A stretch of 64,000 bases of DNA, taken from Adlercreutzia equolifaciens DSM 19450. GTDB taxonomy: Bacteria; Actinomycetota; Coriobacteriia; Coriobacteriales; Eggerthellaceae. The notes beneath the pieces were generated by a model. The model was not told the origin of the DNA, searched no databases, and worked only from the letters and a program-made list of their open reading frames with translations. Shown one piece after another: positions 1 through 7,639 of the stretch (its first letter is position 1; each line of letters opens with the position of its first letter). The stretch lies in NCBI RefSeq assembly GCF_000478885.1, contig NC_022567.1, positions 2,108,001-2,172,000 of the forward strand, written 5' to 3'. A program made the translations under genes and the position numbers.

Positions 1-2
1 AC

Positions 3-452
3 GTGCATCTGTCCGCCTACGGGGCCGACGCCTCCATCATGGCGGCCCAACGCGAGAAGCTCTACGAGGACATGACGGCCGAGCGGGCGGCGGGCAACTA
101 CGTCATCGCCGGCGGCGACTACAACCACGACATGATCGGCGTCTCCGGCGAGGTGTACGGCAACGCCGCCCAGGCCGTGGAAAGCTGGGCGAAGCCCTAC
201 GACTTCGATGGCGTGCCGGAGGGCTTCACGGTGGCCGCCAAGGCGAAGCTGGACGAGACGGGCACCGCCGCCTTCCCCGATGCCGCCACCTGCCGCGACG
301 CCGGGCGCCCCTACGACGGCACCAACGACCGCTGGGTCATGGACACCTTCATCTACTCCGACAACGTGGAGTGCCTCGACTGCTCCACCGTGGACTTGGA
401 TTTCGCCTACTCCGACCACAACCCCGTCGCCATGAAGTTCAAGCTGCGGTAG
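3..452 (+). CDS. Endonuclease/exonuclease/phosphatase-family protein, C-terminal part
   Basis: This is the last 149 codons of a gene that begins before the window. The visible part has the hallmarks of the DNase I-like (EEP) fold: a GGDYNHD segment matching the family GDFN catalytic motif, and a SDHNPV segment near the C-terminus matching the SDH motif that carries the catalytic histidine. Such enzymes use a divalent metal to hydrolyse phosphodiesters or phosphomonoesters in DNA, lipids or other substrates, so the exact substrate is open. The GTG at position 3 is only the first in-frame start-like codon inside the window and should not be taken as the real start. The stop lies about 50 bp before the downstream LuxR gene on the same strand. 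Confidence 0.75.
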   Translation: MHLSAYGADASIMAAQREKLYEDMTAERAAGNYVIAGGDYNHDMIGVSGEVYGNAAQAVESWAKPYDFDGVPEGFTVAAKAKLDETGTAAFPDAATCRDAGRPYDGTNDRWVMDTFIYSDNVECLDCSTVDLDFAYSDHNPVAMKFKLR

Positions 453-500
453 CCTTCGCGCCATTCGCGCTACAATGAGGGGGATTGGAAAGGGAGGGCC

Positions 501-2219
501 GTGAAGGAACGCTTCGAAACATGGCTGGCGCCGCAGAACGACGAGCGCCGAGAGGTCGCGCCGCTGCGGCAGCTGGGATGGGCGTTTCTGCTCGCCTGGG
601 TGTTCTGCGTGTTCTACACCAACGCCGCCGGCGTGCTGAGCGGGGACGAAATACCCGGCGGAGGCGGCGCTGCGGCTGGCGCGCCCTCCGGACCCTCTTC
701 GATGGGCGCCGCGCTCTTCTACGCCGTGCTCCCCTTGGCCGCGTCGGTGGCGACCCTGGCGGCCATCGTGCTCGCCGAGCCGCGCATCGGCTCGCCCACA
801 AGCCATCGCCCCCTCTTCGTCGTCGCCCCCGCCCTTACGGCCGCGAGCACTCCCTTCATGTTCGTCTCCGTCGCCGATCCAGGGCTGAACGCCCTGCTTT
901 TCGGCATCGGCGCCGTGGCCACGGGCATCGGAAGCGCGCTTCTGTGGGCGATGTGGGGCGAGTACTACGCCGTCATCCCCCGCGATCGATCGGAATGGCT
1001 CGCGCCGGTTTCCGCGGTTTCCGCCGCCGTCATCGTGCTTCTGGTATCCGCCATGGATGGCTGGGTGCCCGTCGCCGTCGCCGCGGCGCTCCCGCTTTTG
1101 TCCGGCCTATGCTTCCATCTCGCGTGGACCCCAGAAGCCGCCCGCACCGAAGAGGCGCTCGCAACCGCGCATCGCTTCGCAACCGAGCGTCGCTCCCCTT
1201 TGGCGGGACTCGGGCGCACGGGGGTCGGCATCCTCGTCGTTTTCTCTATCGTGAGCATCGCGGGCATGATGAGCGCGGAGCGGGTGGAAGGCATCCCCCT
1301 TCAAGCCATCTTGCTGTTCAGCGCGCTCATGATGGCCGTGGTAGCGGCCATGGCCGTATCGGGACCGCGCCGCATATCCCTGTTCTTCCTCTACCGCTGG
1401 ATATGCCCCACCCTGGTCATCGGATTTGCGGCCATCATCCTGTTCGGGCAGGCCGGCGCCCTTGTTGCCGTGGCCGCATCGCTTGGAGGCCGTTTCACCT
1501 TCTGCCTGATCGCCCAGATCTACTTCGCCAACTACGCTGCCGCCGGCCGCGCGACCCCCGCCCAGGCCTCCAGCTTGGGGTGGCTGTTCGTGCATGCGGG
1601 CGACCTTCTGGGCCTCGTTTTGTGGATCGTTCTCGAACCGCTGATGTTGGCACAGCCGGCGGGGCTCACCGCGGTGAGCGTGGGGTGCATCGTCGTTCTC
1701 GTGACGGTCACCATGGCCGTCATGGGCGAGACCTCCACATTCCTGCGCATCCCCGAGCACAGGGCAGCGACCCCGGCGAAGGAGAGCACCGGCGCAAAGC
1801 CATCAGGTGCGACGATTGCCGGCATGAAAACCCGCACCTCCTGCGCTCCCGAGGGCACCTCGGCCGAGATCGCCGCATCCGGGGTCGACTCTCCGATAGA
1901 GGCTCCGACAGCCCAAGAAGCTACGTCCGAATCAGGCGCACCGCAGCTGGACGCGCGGCAGGCAGCTACCCCGCCGATCGACGCCGACGCGCCCGGCGAG
2001 GCGCACGGCGCGGCGCGCATCGACGAGATCGCCCGAGAGGCCGGTCTCACGCCTCGTGAGGCAGAGGTGTTCGCGCTGCTCGCCCAGGGCCGCTCCATCC
2101 CCTACATCCGCGATGAGCTCATCATCAGCCGCGAGACAGCGGCCACCCACGCCAAGCATATCTACGCGAAACTGGGCGTCCACTCCCGCCAAGAACTCAT
2201 CGACCTCGTGCGGCGATAA
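501..2219 (+). CDS. LuxR-family regulator with N-terminal multi-pass membrane domain
   Basis: This 572-residue protein has about twelve hydrophobic segments over residues 25-415, resembling a transporter-like sensor. A low-complexity Ala/Pro/Glu linker (about 420-505) follows, then a C-terminal LuxR (GerE) helix-turn-helix with the typical LTPREAEVFALLAQGRS core and a recognition helix around SRETAATHAKHIYAKLGV. Membrane-LuxR fusions of this kind are abundant in Eggerthellaceae, usually next to flavin or molybdenum reductases, and probably sense their substrates. The chosen start is GTG at 501, preceded by a strong GGAAAGGGAGG ribosome site; a TACAAT -10-like element lies at 471-476. The convergent neighbour is a flavin reductase, its likely (inferred) target. 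The ligand is unknown. Confidence 0.9.
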   Translation: MKERFETWLAPQNDERREVAPLRQLGWAFLLAWVFCVFYTNAAGVLSGDEIPGGGGAAAGAPSGPSSMGAALFYAVLPLAASVATLAAIVLAEPRIGSPTSHRPLFVVAPALTAASTPFMFVSVADPGLNALLFGIGAVATGIGSALLWAMWGEYYAVIPRDRSEWLAPVSAVSAAVIVLLVSAMDGWVPVAVAAALPLLSGLCFHLAWTPEAARTEEALATAHRFATERRSPLAGLGRTGVGILVVFSIVSIAGMMSAERVEGIPLQAILLFSALMMAVVAAMAVSGPRRISLFFLYRWICPTLVIGFAAIILFGQAGALVAVAASLGGRFTFCLIAQIYFANYAAAGRATPAQASSLGWLFVHAGDLLGLVLWIVLEPLMLAQPAGLTAVSVGCIVVLVTVTMAVMGETSTFLRIPEHRAATPAKESTGAKPSGATIAGMKTRTSCAPEGTSAEIAASGVDSPIEAPTAQEATSESGAPQLDARQAATPPIDADAPGEAHGAARIDEIAREAGLTPREAEVFALLAQGRSIPYIRDELIISRETAATHAKHIYAKLGVHSRQELIDLVRR

Positions 2220-2298
2220 CGAGCTCATCCTAGCGACTCTATAGCCACAGCCCCTATCGTCGCAACATGAACTCCAATGAGCCCCAAACACTCTGAAA

Positions 2299-2441
2299 TG
2301 TGCAAAATGGCACACTTCTCGTAGTCTTCGAGTCCGTCAACTGTTACACGGACGCTCTTCACCTGGGAAAATGCCACCACCTTTCCCTGAGCAGAGACCT
2401 GACGCATAAATACAGCTACGAGAAGTGCCCCATTTTGCACA
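2299..2441. repeat. Long inverted repeat A (26-nt arms, about 91-nt spacer)
   Basis: The left arm (2299-2324, beginning TGTGCAAAATGG) pairs with the right arm (2416-2441, ending CCATTTTGCACA) over 26 positions with one two-base mismatch. The spacer carries a small inner hairpin (GTCCGT/ACGGAC, about 2333-2352). The element fills the convergent gap between the LuxR gene and the flavin reductase and lies outside both coding regions. No T-run follows either arm, so it is not a simple intrinsic terminator. It belongs to a set of six similarly built elements in this window, each with its own arm sequence. Confidence 0.8.
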
Positions 2442-2459
2442 AACCGCTGCACCCGTTCC

Positions 2460-2489
2460 ATAAAAACGGGCTCCCCCGAAGGGGAGCCC
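2460..2489 (-). terminator. Rho-independent terminator of the flavin reductase gene
   Basis: A 9-bp GGGCTCCCC/GGGGAGCCC stem with a four-base CGAA loop (2468-2489) is followed on the minus strand by GTTTTTA. It lies about 55 bp past the stop of the minus-strand flavin reductase. Confidence 0.85.
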
Positions 2490-2544
2490 TGAGATCGCCT
2501 GCTGAAGGGAGGGTTGGCAGGCTCGGGAAAAGCGAGCGGTCGCC

Positions 2545-4260
2545 CTATTCCACACCCAAGGCGTGCTTGGCGGCGATGCGGGCGAAGGTGGCCGTGCGGC
2601 CAGCGTTGATGCCCGTGAAGTTGCTCGGGTAGTTGTGCGGATAGAAGCCGCCCTGGTCGTTGCCGCAAACGTACAGGCCCTCGATGGGCGTGCCGTCGTT
2701 CTTGAGCGGACGCGAGTTCACGTCGGTGATGACGCCGTGAATGGTCACCAGCAGCTCGCCGCCAATGCGCGCCGCGTAGAAGGGCGCGGTCTCCACGTCG
2801 GACAGACGGTAGGCCGGTTTGCCGAAATCGGTGTCCTCGCCTGCGGCCACCAGGCCGTTGTAGCGCTCCACCGTCGCCAGGAACGTGGCCTTCTGGTCGG
2901 CGTCGAACTCCATCATGTCGGCCAGCGCCTCTAAGGTGTCGGCCTTCTTCAGCGTGCCGGCCTCCAGGCGCGGGTTCAGCCAGAACTCGTCCAGGTGCTC
3001 CTTGGACATGGCCTCGCAGTCGTACACGTCGGCGTTGAAGGCAGTGCCGGAGGGCGCCGGGTACAGACGGGAGCAGCCGCAGGTGTCGAACTGGGCGATG
3101 TCATCCCAGTAGTTGCCGTCCCAGACGATCCAGCTGTAGTGCTTCGGCTGGTTGGCGCCGGCGGCGTAGCTCATGGGGTAGCATTGATCCTCGTTCATGA
3201 AGCGCTCGCCGTTCACGTTTACGTGCAGGAAGGGCTGGCTGCCGGGCAAGAAGATGTCGCCGCCCATGCGGTCCTCGTTGAACTCGAAGCCGTCGGGCAG
3301 GATGGCGCGGTTCCAGATCATGCAGGCGCCGCCGGCCTCAAGCTCGGCTCCGGCCCACAGCGCCATGCGGATGCCGTCGCCGGTCTCGGTCACCGAATCG
3401 CGCAGGGCGCACCAGGCCGAGTTGCCCGGAGCCAGATCGGCCAGCATCTCGTTGTTGGCGCCGTAGCCGCCGGTGCAGATGATGACGCCCTTGGCGGCGT
3501 TCACCTGGATAAAGCCCTCCTTGCCCTCGGCCACCACGCCAGTCACGCGGCCAGACTCGTCAATGACGAGCTGTTGGGCCGGGCACTCAAAGCGGATCTC
3601 GCCGCCAAGATCCTCGGTGAACACGTCGCGCATCACTTCCAGGTGCGCATAGGAGTTGTAGTTCGGGCCGTCCGGGTTGTACTCGCCGATGCAGGGGTTG
3701 TAGCACATGGCCGGGTAGTAGGCGTGCGGGTCGTCCGGGCAATGCCATTCGAAGGGGAAGAGCATGCCCTTGGGGCCCAGTGTGTCGGCCATCCACTCGA
3801 TCATCTCGCCGGACTTCTCGGCCCAGGTCTTGTACATGAGCATGTTCGCGTCGCCGGCCTGGGTCTGGTTGGCGTGGTTCAAAAGCGTCGGCACGTCTTC
3901 CTGATGGTCGGGGGCGAGCTTGGAATTCAGAGCGCCGATGGCCTCGCGAGCGGCGGCGATGGCGCCGGCCTTCTCCAGCACGACCACCTTCGCGCCGTTC
4001 TGGGCCGCGGTGGTGGCGGCCACAAGACCCCCGTTGCCCGCGCCCACGACCACGATGTCGGCATCGACGGTTTCCACGAATTCCGTGGGCATCTCCGGCT
4101 TGTCGCGCCAGCTTGTCGCGGCCGCAGCCCCGGTGTCGGCGGTCTTCGTGCCGCCCTCGGCCGCGGGAGTCGGTGCGCAGCCCGCAAGGCCCATGGCGGC
4201 CAGGGCGCCGGCCGCGGCGGCACCGGTCAGAAATCCACGACGGGAAAGATTGGTTTCCAT
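2545..4260 (-). CDS. Tat-exported FAD-binding reductase (fumarate reductase flavoprotein-like)
   Basis: This is a 571-residue flavoprotein of the FrdA/UrdA/FccA-like group (FAD_binding_2). The N-terminus has a twin-arginine SRRGFL motif, a hydrophobic stretch and a lipobox-like LAGC, so the protein is probably exported folded and anchored as a lipoprotein. A dinucleotide-binding GAGNGGLVAA motif lies near residue 75, and the C-terminus has the usual flavin-capping GINAGRTATFA segment. Family members reduce activated double bonds in acceptors such as fumarate, urocanate, acrylates or plant and host metabolites, drawing electrons from the membrane. The Coriobacteriia carry many paralogues, and the substrate cannot be read from sequence. 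No cytochrome or heme-domain partner is adjacent. The neighbouring LuxR protein is a plausible regulator. Confidence 0.88.
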   Translation of the reverse strand: METNLSRRGFLTGAAAAGALAAMGLAGCAPTPAAEGGTKTADTGAAAATSWRDKPEMPTEFVETVDADIVVVGAGNGGLVAATTAAQNGAKVVVLEKAGAIAAAREAIGALNSKLAPDHQEDVPTLLNHANQTQAGDANMLMYKTWAEKSGEMIEWMADTLGPKGMLFPFEWHCPDDPHAYYPAMCYNPCIGEYNPDGPNYNSYAHLEVMRDVFTEDLGGEIRFECPAQQLVIDESGRVTGVVAEGKEGFIQVNAAKGVIICTGGYGANNEMLADLAPGNSAWCALRDSVTETGDGIRMALWAGAELEAGGACMIWNRAILPDGFEFNEDRMGGDIFLPGSQPFLHVNVNGERFMNEDQCYPMSYAAGANQPKHYSWIVWDGNYWDDIAQFDTCGCSRLYPAPSGTAFNADVYDCEAMSKEHLDEFWLNPRLEAGTLKKADTLEALADMMEFDADQKATFLATVERYNGLVAAGEDTDFGKPAYRLSDVETAPFYAARIGGELLVTIHGVITDVNSRPLKNDGTPIEGLYVCGNDQGGFYPHNYPSNFTGINAGRTATFARIAAKHALGVE

Positions 4261-4286
4261 TGCATCCTCCTAAAGACGGTTCGCGC

Positions 4287-4340
4287 CCGGCCCTCCCTTA
4301 CGTGAACCGGCACGCATCCGGCCCTCCCATAAGCGAACCG
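4287..4340. promoter_or_regulatory. Direct repeat upstream of flavin reductase, candidate operator
   Basis: Two 23-nt direct copies that differ at only a few positions (4287-4309 and 4318-4340, core CGGCCCTCCC followed by GAACCG) lie 31 bp apart, immediately upstream of the minus-strand flavin reductase start at 4260. Spacing of about three helical turns and position suggest a regulator-binding site. No regulator can be assigned with certainty; the LuxR protein at 501-2219 is a candidate by context. Confidence 0.4.
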
Positions 4341-4472
4341 AACGAGACGCATCTTAAGCGGAATGCAATAGGCTGCACATCGCCCGCATTCGGGTATTCA
4401 CCCAGCGGTCACCTGGTAAAACATAAAATATACCCGAGAATGGGTGAGAAGGTTTCGACCCGAAACGCACGA

Positions 4473-4526
4473 CGGGCGAAGAGGTTGCGCTTCCTGCGCC
4501 GCCCCTTCGCCCGCCGCCGCGCAACC
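4473..4526 (-). other. Interleaved stems downstream of the PfpI gene (possible pseudoknot)
   Basis: Read on the minus strand, four segments occur in the order A-B-A'-B'. GGTTGCGC (4526-4519) pairs with GCGCAACC (4490-4483), and CGGGCGAAG (4513-4505) pairs with CTTCGCCCG (4481-4473). The two perfect stems of 8 and 9 bp cannot nest, so they form an H-type pseudoknot topology or two alternative hairpins. The element lies just beyond the stop of the DJ-1/PfpI gene. No T-run follows, so it is not a standard terminator. Confidence 0.4.
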
Positions 4527-4552
4527 CTCGTCGCGCTATGGCAATGCGATGA

Positions 4553-5107
4553 TTATTTCAGCAGCATTCCCGAAGCCACATCATCGGCGACCTTATCGCC
4601 TTCCAGCGTGCGCAGGATCTGGATGCCGAAGGGCAGCGCCGTGCCGGGGCCCGTGGCGGTGATGAGGTTGCCGTCGACGAAGACGTCCTTGCCCGCCTGA
4701 TAGACGCCCGCCGGCCAACCCTCCTCGCAGCCGGGGTAGCACACGGCCGCCCGGCCGGAAAGCAGCCCCGCGTTGGCGAGCACCATAGGCCCGGCGCAGA
4801 TGGCGGCCACGTACTCACCGGCCTCCATGCGGCGGCGCAGCTCGGCCACGACGCGGGTGCTCTTGCCCAGGTTGTCCACGCCCACCGAGCCGCCAGGCAC
4901 GATGGCGATATCGAACTGCGTCAGATCAAGAGTGGAAAGCGGCGCGTCGGCCTGAAGCGTCACCGCCTGAGCCGCCCGCACGGTGAGATCGTCGGACACG
5001 GCGGCCAACACCACATCCACCCCGCCGCGCCGCAGCGCGTCCACCGGAGCCGTCACTTCCACTGGCTCACACCCGTTCGCTACAAACACCACTGCCGACT
5101 TCGCCAT
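4553..5107 (-). CDS. DJ-1/PfpI-family protein
   Basis: This 184-residue single-domain protein belongs to the DJ-1/ThiJ/PfpI superfamily. It shows the family strand order and a nucleophile-elbow segment around AAICAGPMVLANAG, whose Cys is the conserved reactive residue. The VPGGSVGVDNL stretch matches the family PGG motif. Members act as deglycase/glyoxalase-like enzymes, chaperones or proteases, and DJ-1/YajL-like proteins of this length are usually linked to carbonyl or oxidative stress. The start chosen is ATG 5107, preceded by an AAAGGA ribosome site; an upstream extension to 5170 lacks one. The gene appears monocistronic. Confidence 0.88.
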   Translation of the reverse strand: MAKSAVVFVANGCEPVEVTAPVDALRRGGVDVVLAAVSDDLTVRAAQAVTLQADAPLSTLDLTQFDIAIVPGGSVGVDNLGKSTRVVAELRRRMEAGEYVAAICAGPMVLANAGLLSGRAAVCYPGCEEGWPAGVYQAGKDVFVDGNLITATGPGTALPFGIQILRTLEGDKVADDVASGMLLK

Positions 5108-5305
5108 GATTCGTCCTTTCAAGAAAGTTGCTCTTTGATACATCGTAAGAAGCCAATGATCGGTGTCCATTCTAGTGCAGCCGAAAAGCTTCGCGCCCGC
5201 GCTCCCGGAAGAACGTTACCGGTACGATGCGGAAGGGCGCAAGCAACCGAGAATCGACCTTCGCCCCTACCCCAGCAGCTGCCGCGCACGGGTGCGCTCC
5301 GCGCC

Positions 5306-5734
5306 CTACAGAGCGACGACCTCCGTACCACGCTCTTTGATGAACTCGAGAGGGCTCATGCGGCGTATGCCCAGATCGCGGAAGGCACCGTCATCTCTTG
5401 TGACGATGCACTCGATTTGCTCGATCTCTGCCGCTGCCGCTATGAGACCATCCTCATAGTCGGGACGCTCCAACGGAAGGGCACATCGACAGACCGCTTC
5501 GTCAACAGCGATAGGGCGAGCAAGCTCAAGCATGCGCTCGACCGATTCGTAGGCAGCATCGGCGCTCTTCAAGCGCTCCACGAGAAAGAAGACGTCCTTC
5601 AGGGAAGTGGCGACCACGCAGAGATCATCGTCCTCGTCGATGCAGTCGTAAAGCGCCGTCAAAGACGCTTCCCAGAAGCCCTCGCGACTCAAAATAATGT
5701 CGAGCCACACGTTGGTGTCGAAAAGGACCTTCAT
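5306..5734 (-). CDS. PIN-domain toxin of a type II toxin-antitoxin pair
   Basis: This 142-residue PIN-fold ribonuclease begins MKVLFDTNVWLD, giving the first catalytic Asp near residue 6. Later acidic positions occur in YEDGLIAAAAE (about residue 98) and VTRDDGAF (about 116), which complete the four-acid metal site. Toxins of this class cleave tRNA or mRNA when released from their antitoxin. The start ATG overlaps the stop of the upstream antitoxin gene by four bases (5731-5734), the classic translational coupling of a toxin-antitoxin operon. Confidence 0.88.
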   Translation of the reverse strand: MKVLFDTNVWLDIILSREGFWEASLTALYDCIDEDDDLCVVATSLKDVFFLVERLKSADAAYESVERMLELARPIAVDEAVCRCALPLERPDYEDGLIAAAAEIEQIECIVTRDDGAFRDLGIRRMSPLEFIKERGTEVVAL

Positions 5735-6042
5735 GACAGCACCTCGTAGCGAGACAGCAAAGCCTGAAACCTCAAGTCGGAAAGCGCATCGTCGCTAAGG
5801 GTCGCCCCTTCGGTTGCCAGCCCCACGAGACCGCGCGCGACCTCGCGCTTGCGTCGGCGCTCCGCCGTCTCGTCACACTTGCATTCCCGCACCAAGAAGC
5901 TAGGAACTTCGCGCGTCCGGGCCATGGACGACCACAGCCCGCGGATTGCCTCCGTCGTCGATATCCCGTTGTCGCGAAGCACCTTGTCGCCCCGCTCCTT
6001 AACCGTCGCATTCAAGCGCGCATTGATGGTAGCCTGAGCCAT
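5731..6042 (-). CDS. RelB/DinJ-type antitoxin
   Basis: This 103-residue protein has a ribbon-helix-helix N-terminus (MAQATINARLNATVKERGDKVL, then GISTTEAIRGLW) typical of RelB/DinJ antitoxins. The acidic C-terminal half probably wraps the PIN toxin encoded immediately downstream. It should bind operator DNA as a dimer and repress its own operon. A palindrome lies 30-50 bp upstream of its ATG. Pairing a RelB/DinJ-like antitoxin with a PIN toxin, rather than with RelE/YafQ, is known for other modular systems. A clear AAGGAGG ribosome site precedes the start. Confidence 0.85.
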   Translation of the reverse strand: MAQATINARLNATVKERGDKVLRDNGISTTEAIRGLWSSMARTREVPSFLVRECKCDETAERRRKREVARGLVGLATEGATLSDDALSDLRFQALLSRYEVLS

Positions 6043-6063
6043 AACAACCTCCTTGCCGTACCC

Positions 6064-6106
6064 ATCATACTTGATGCATTATGGTAATGCAATCATAACT
6101 TGAATC
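6064..6106. promoter_or_regulatory. Candidate autoregulatory operator of the toxin-antitoxin operon
   Basis: A perfect 7-bp inverted repeat TGCATTA-TGG-TAATGCA (6075-6091) is flanked by direct copies of ATCAT(A)ACTTGA at 6064 and 6092. It lies 33 bp upstream of the antitoxin start, where ribbon-helix-helix antitoxins bind. Confidence 0.55.
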
Positions 6107-6109
6107 GAA

Positions 6110-6201
6110 CGGGCGTATTCAGAAGCATCTCTCCGCGCCAGTGGGCCGAAGGCCACGACAACCTCCGCTTCGTATGGGAGCAGGAGAAGAAGAACGGCTA
6201 G
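6110..6201 (+). other. Orphan coding-like tail (possible gene remnant)
   Basis: One plus-strand frame here runs without a start that has a ribosome site and ends at TAG 6199-6201. Its last residues (WAEGHDNLRFVWEQEKKNG) look like a genuine protein C-terminus with G/C-rich third positions. I do not recognise the family. It may be the 3' end of a deleted gene in this visibly eroded stretch between the toxin-antitoxin operon and a truncated ATPase. Confidence 0.25.
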
Positions 6202-6271
6202 CCGATCTGCTCGGCCTCGCCCGGGGGCCACTCTCGCCGAGGCCAACGGCGCACCACGGTAATATCTCCCA

Positions 6272-6352
6272 TTACGTCCTGATTTGTGTAAGTTCTAACA
6301 CTTTTACGTCCTTGTTTTTGCGATTTCTCTCACTTTTACGTCCTTGTTTTTG
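6272..6352 (+). repeat. Three 32-bp-period direct repeats ahead of the truncated ATPase
   Basis: TTACGTCC occurs at 6272-6279, 6304-6311 and 6336-6343, exactly 32 bp apart. The last two copies sit in an identical 22-nt block (6299-6320 and 6331-6352, CACTTTTACGTCC then TTGTTTTTG). A related CACTTTTAGTTCC lies ahead of the intact DUF4143 ATPase at 25816-25828. Shared position in front of two homologous genes suggests a regulatory motif of this ATPase family. Confidence 0.5.
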
Positions 6353-6700
6353 TATAGTCGCAGAAAAGACGGACGAGGAGCCCTTTTCGAGGAATTCAAA
6401 GGGGCGCTCACCGAGCAGTACGCGTGCCAAGAGCTTATAGCAAGCTGTGGGCTTGTCCCCTATTACTGGTCTGCCGAGAACTCCCAGGGAGAAGTGGACT
6501 TCCTCGTGCAGTCAGCAGGTACCGTCTACGCCATCGAGGTGAAAGCCGAGGAGAACCTGCGCGCCAAGAGCCTGCGCAGCTTCAAGGAGAAGTACCCGGA
6601 AGTTCAGGCCCGGCGCTTCTCGCTTTCCGACTACCGCGAGCAAGACTGGCTCACCAACGTCCCTCTCTACCTGATGGGGAACACGGGACTTTGGCTGTAG
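6344..6700 (+). pseudogene. DUF4143 AAA-ATPase, truncated to its C-terminal domain
   Basis: The 118 codons correspond to the end of a COG1373-type AAA+ ATPase: the FKGALTEQYACQEL helix of DUF4143, followed by a restriction-endonuclease-like fold with the GEVDFLV and AIEVKAEEN motifs. Everything upstream, including the Walker A/B ATPase domain (roughly 300 residues in the intact paralogue at 25878-27143), is missing. Direct repeats abut the truncated end, suggesting an internal deletion that kept the upstream regulatory region. A TTG could start translation at 6344, but no ribosome site is visible, so I treat it as a remnant. Confidence 0.75.
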
Positions 6701-6715
6701 CGACGAGGCTACTCT

Positions 6716-7579
6716 TTAGACCGATATGCTCACCAGCTCGTGGTCTTCGATGCCGAAGGGATGCAGGCGGGCAAGGGCCGCCAGGGCATCGGACACCTCG
6801 GCGAAGGCGGCGGCCTCGGGGCTGCCCGGAAGGGCGCCGAGACCCCCGGGGATCATCTCGCCGCAGACGTCGCGCGCCTCCTCGGCCCAGCAGGCGGCCT
6901 CCGAGAGCAGCACGGCATCGTTGCGAACGAAGGCGGCCAGCGCCTCGATCATCTGCGGGTAGAGCACCGCCGTCTTCGAGCGGCGCGCGCAGCGGGCGAA
7001 ATCGTCCACCCAGGTGAGCATATGGTCGCGCACGAAGGCCTCCTCGCCGCGCAGGGACACGGCCAAGGCGCCCACGTTCCCCGCGCGCAACTCGGCGAGA
7101 GAGCGCTCGGCCTCATGGGCCATAAAGCCGCACATGGTGGCTATATGGTCGTCGGGAATGCGCATGAGACGCGCAAGCTGAAGCCCGTGCTCGCGAAAGA
7201 TGGCGCGCACGGCCAGGGTGTTCTCCTGGAAGACGGCCGCATCCTTCGTGCGGTAGGGCGATTCCATCGGCTGGCAGGGCAGCTCGCCCGGGCCGATGAA
7301 CAGGCGCGTGTACTCGTCGCGGGCCTGCTCGGTCAGCACCGCGCCATCGACGCATTCTCCGAGGTTTTCCAAAAAGCGCCCGAGCCCCTTCATGGAAGGA
7401 TCATCGCCGGCGTATTCCTCCACCACATCGCGGGTGGTCTCCGACAGCACGCATGCCACCACAGCCGCATCCGGCGTACCGCCGAACAGCTTGTGGAACA
7501 GCGTGTACAAATACGTGCGAGACAGAAGCAGCGCCTCCAGGTCGATGGACTCGCGACGCATGTTGACGACATCGGTCAT
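6716..7579 (-). CDS. TorD/DmsD-family molybdoenzyme maturation chaperone
   Basis: This 287-residue, largely helical protein matches the TorD/DmsD-like chaperone family: Leu-rich helices, an EYTRLFIGPGELPC stretch corresponding to the family EYxRLF...P motif, and YRTKDAAVF. Such chaperones bind the Tat signal of a DMSO-reductase-type catalytic subunit and guard cofactor insertion before export. It is the third gene of the operon with the Fe-S and catalytic subunits (7640-11173). The start ATG 7579 has a GAGGAGGGAACC ribosome site; a longer upstream reading lacks one. It is a little longer than E. coli TorD (about 200 aa), as is common in Coriobacteriia. Its client's Tat signal appears deleted in this genome. 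Confidence 0.85.
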   Translation of the reverse strand: MTDVVNMRRESIDLEALLLSRTYLYTLFHKLFGGTPDAAVVACVLSETTRDVVEEYAGDDPSMKGLGRFLENLGECVDGAVLTEQARDEYTRLFIGPGELPCQPMESPYRTKDAAVFQENTLAVRAIFREHGLQLARLMRIPDDHIATMCGFMAHEAERSLAELRAGNVGALAVSLRGEEAFVRDHMLTWVDDFARCARRSKTAVLYPQMIEALAAFVRNDAVLLSEAACWAEEARDVCGEMIPGGLGALPGSPEAAAFAEVSDALAALARLHPFGIEDHELVSISV

Positions 7580-7596
7580 GATGGTTCCCTCCTCTA

Positions 7597-7625
7597 GCAA
7601 AAGGGGCGGCCGCACCGACCGCCCC
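7597..7625 (-). terminator. Hairpin with T-run between Fe-S subunit and chaperone genes
   Basis: The minus strand reads GGGGCGG, a 9-nt loop, CCGCCCC and then TTTTGCT (7625-7597). It lies between the Fe-S subunit stop (7640) and the chaperone ribosome site. It may attenuate transcription so that less chaperone than enzyme is made. Confidence 0.6.
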
Positions 7626-7639
7626 AGCAGCATTCGCGT

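Noticed and set aside
4390..4455. Possible inverted repeat around CGGGTATTCACCCA and ACCCGAGAATGGGTGA
   Set aside because: The matching blocks are permuted rather than collinear, so no continuous stem forms.
6272..6352. Regularly spaced repeats considered as a CRISPR array
   Set aside because: Only three 8-nt cores (two 22-nt blocks) with short A/T-rich gaps, and no cas genes. The position ahead of a gene suggests regulatory sites.
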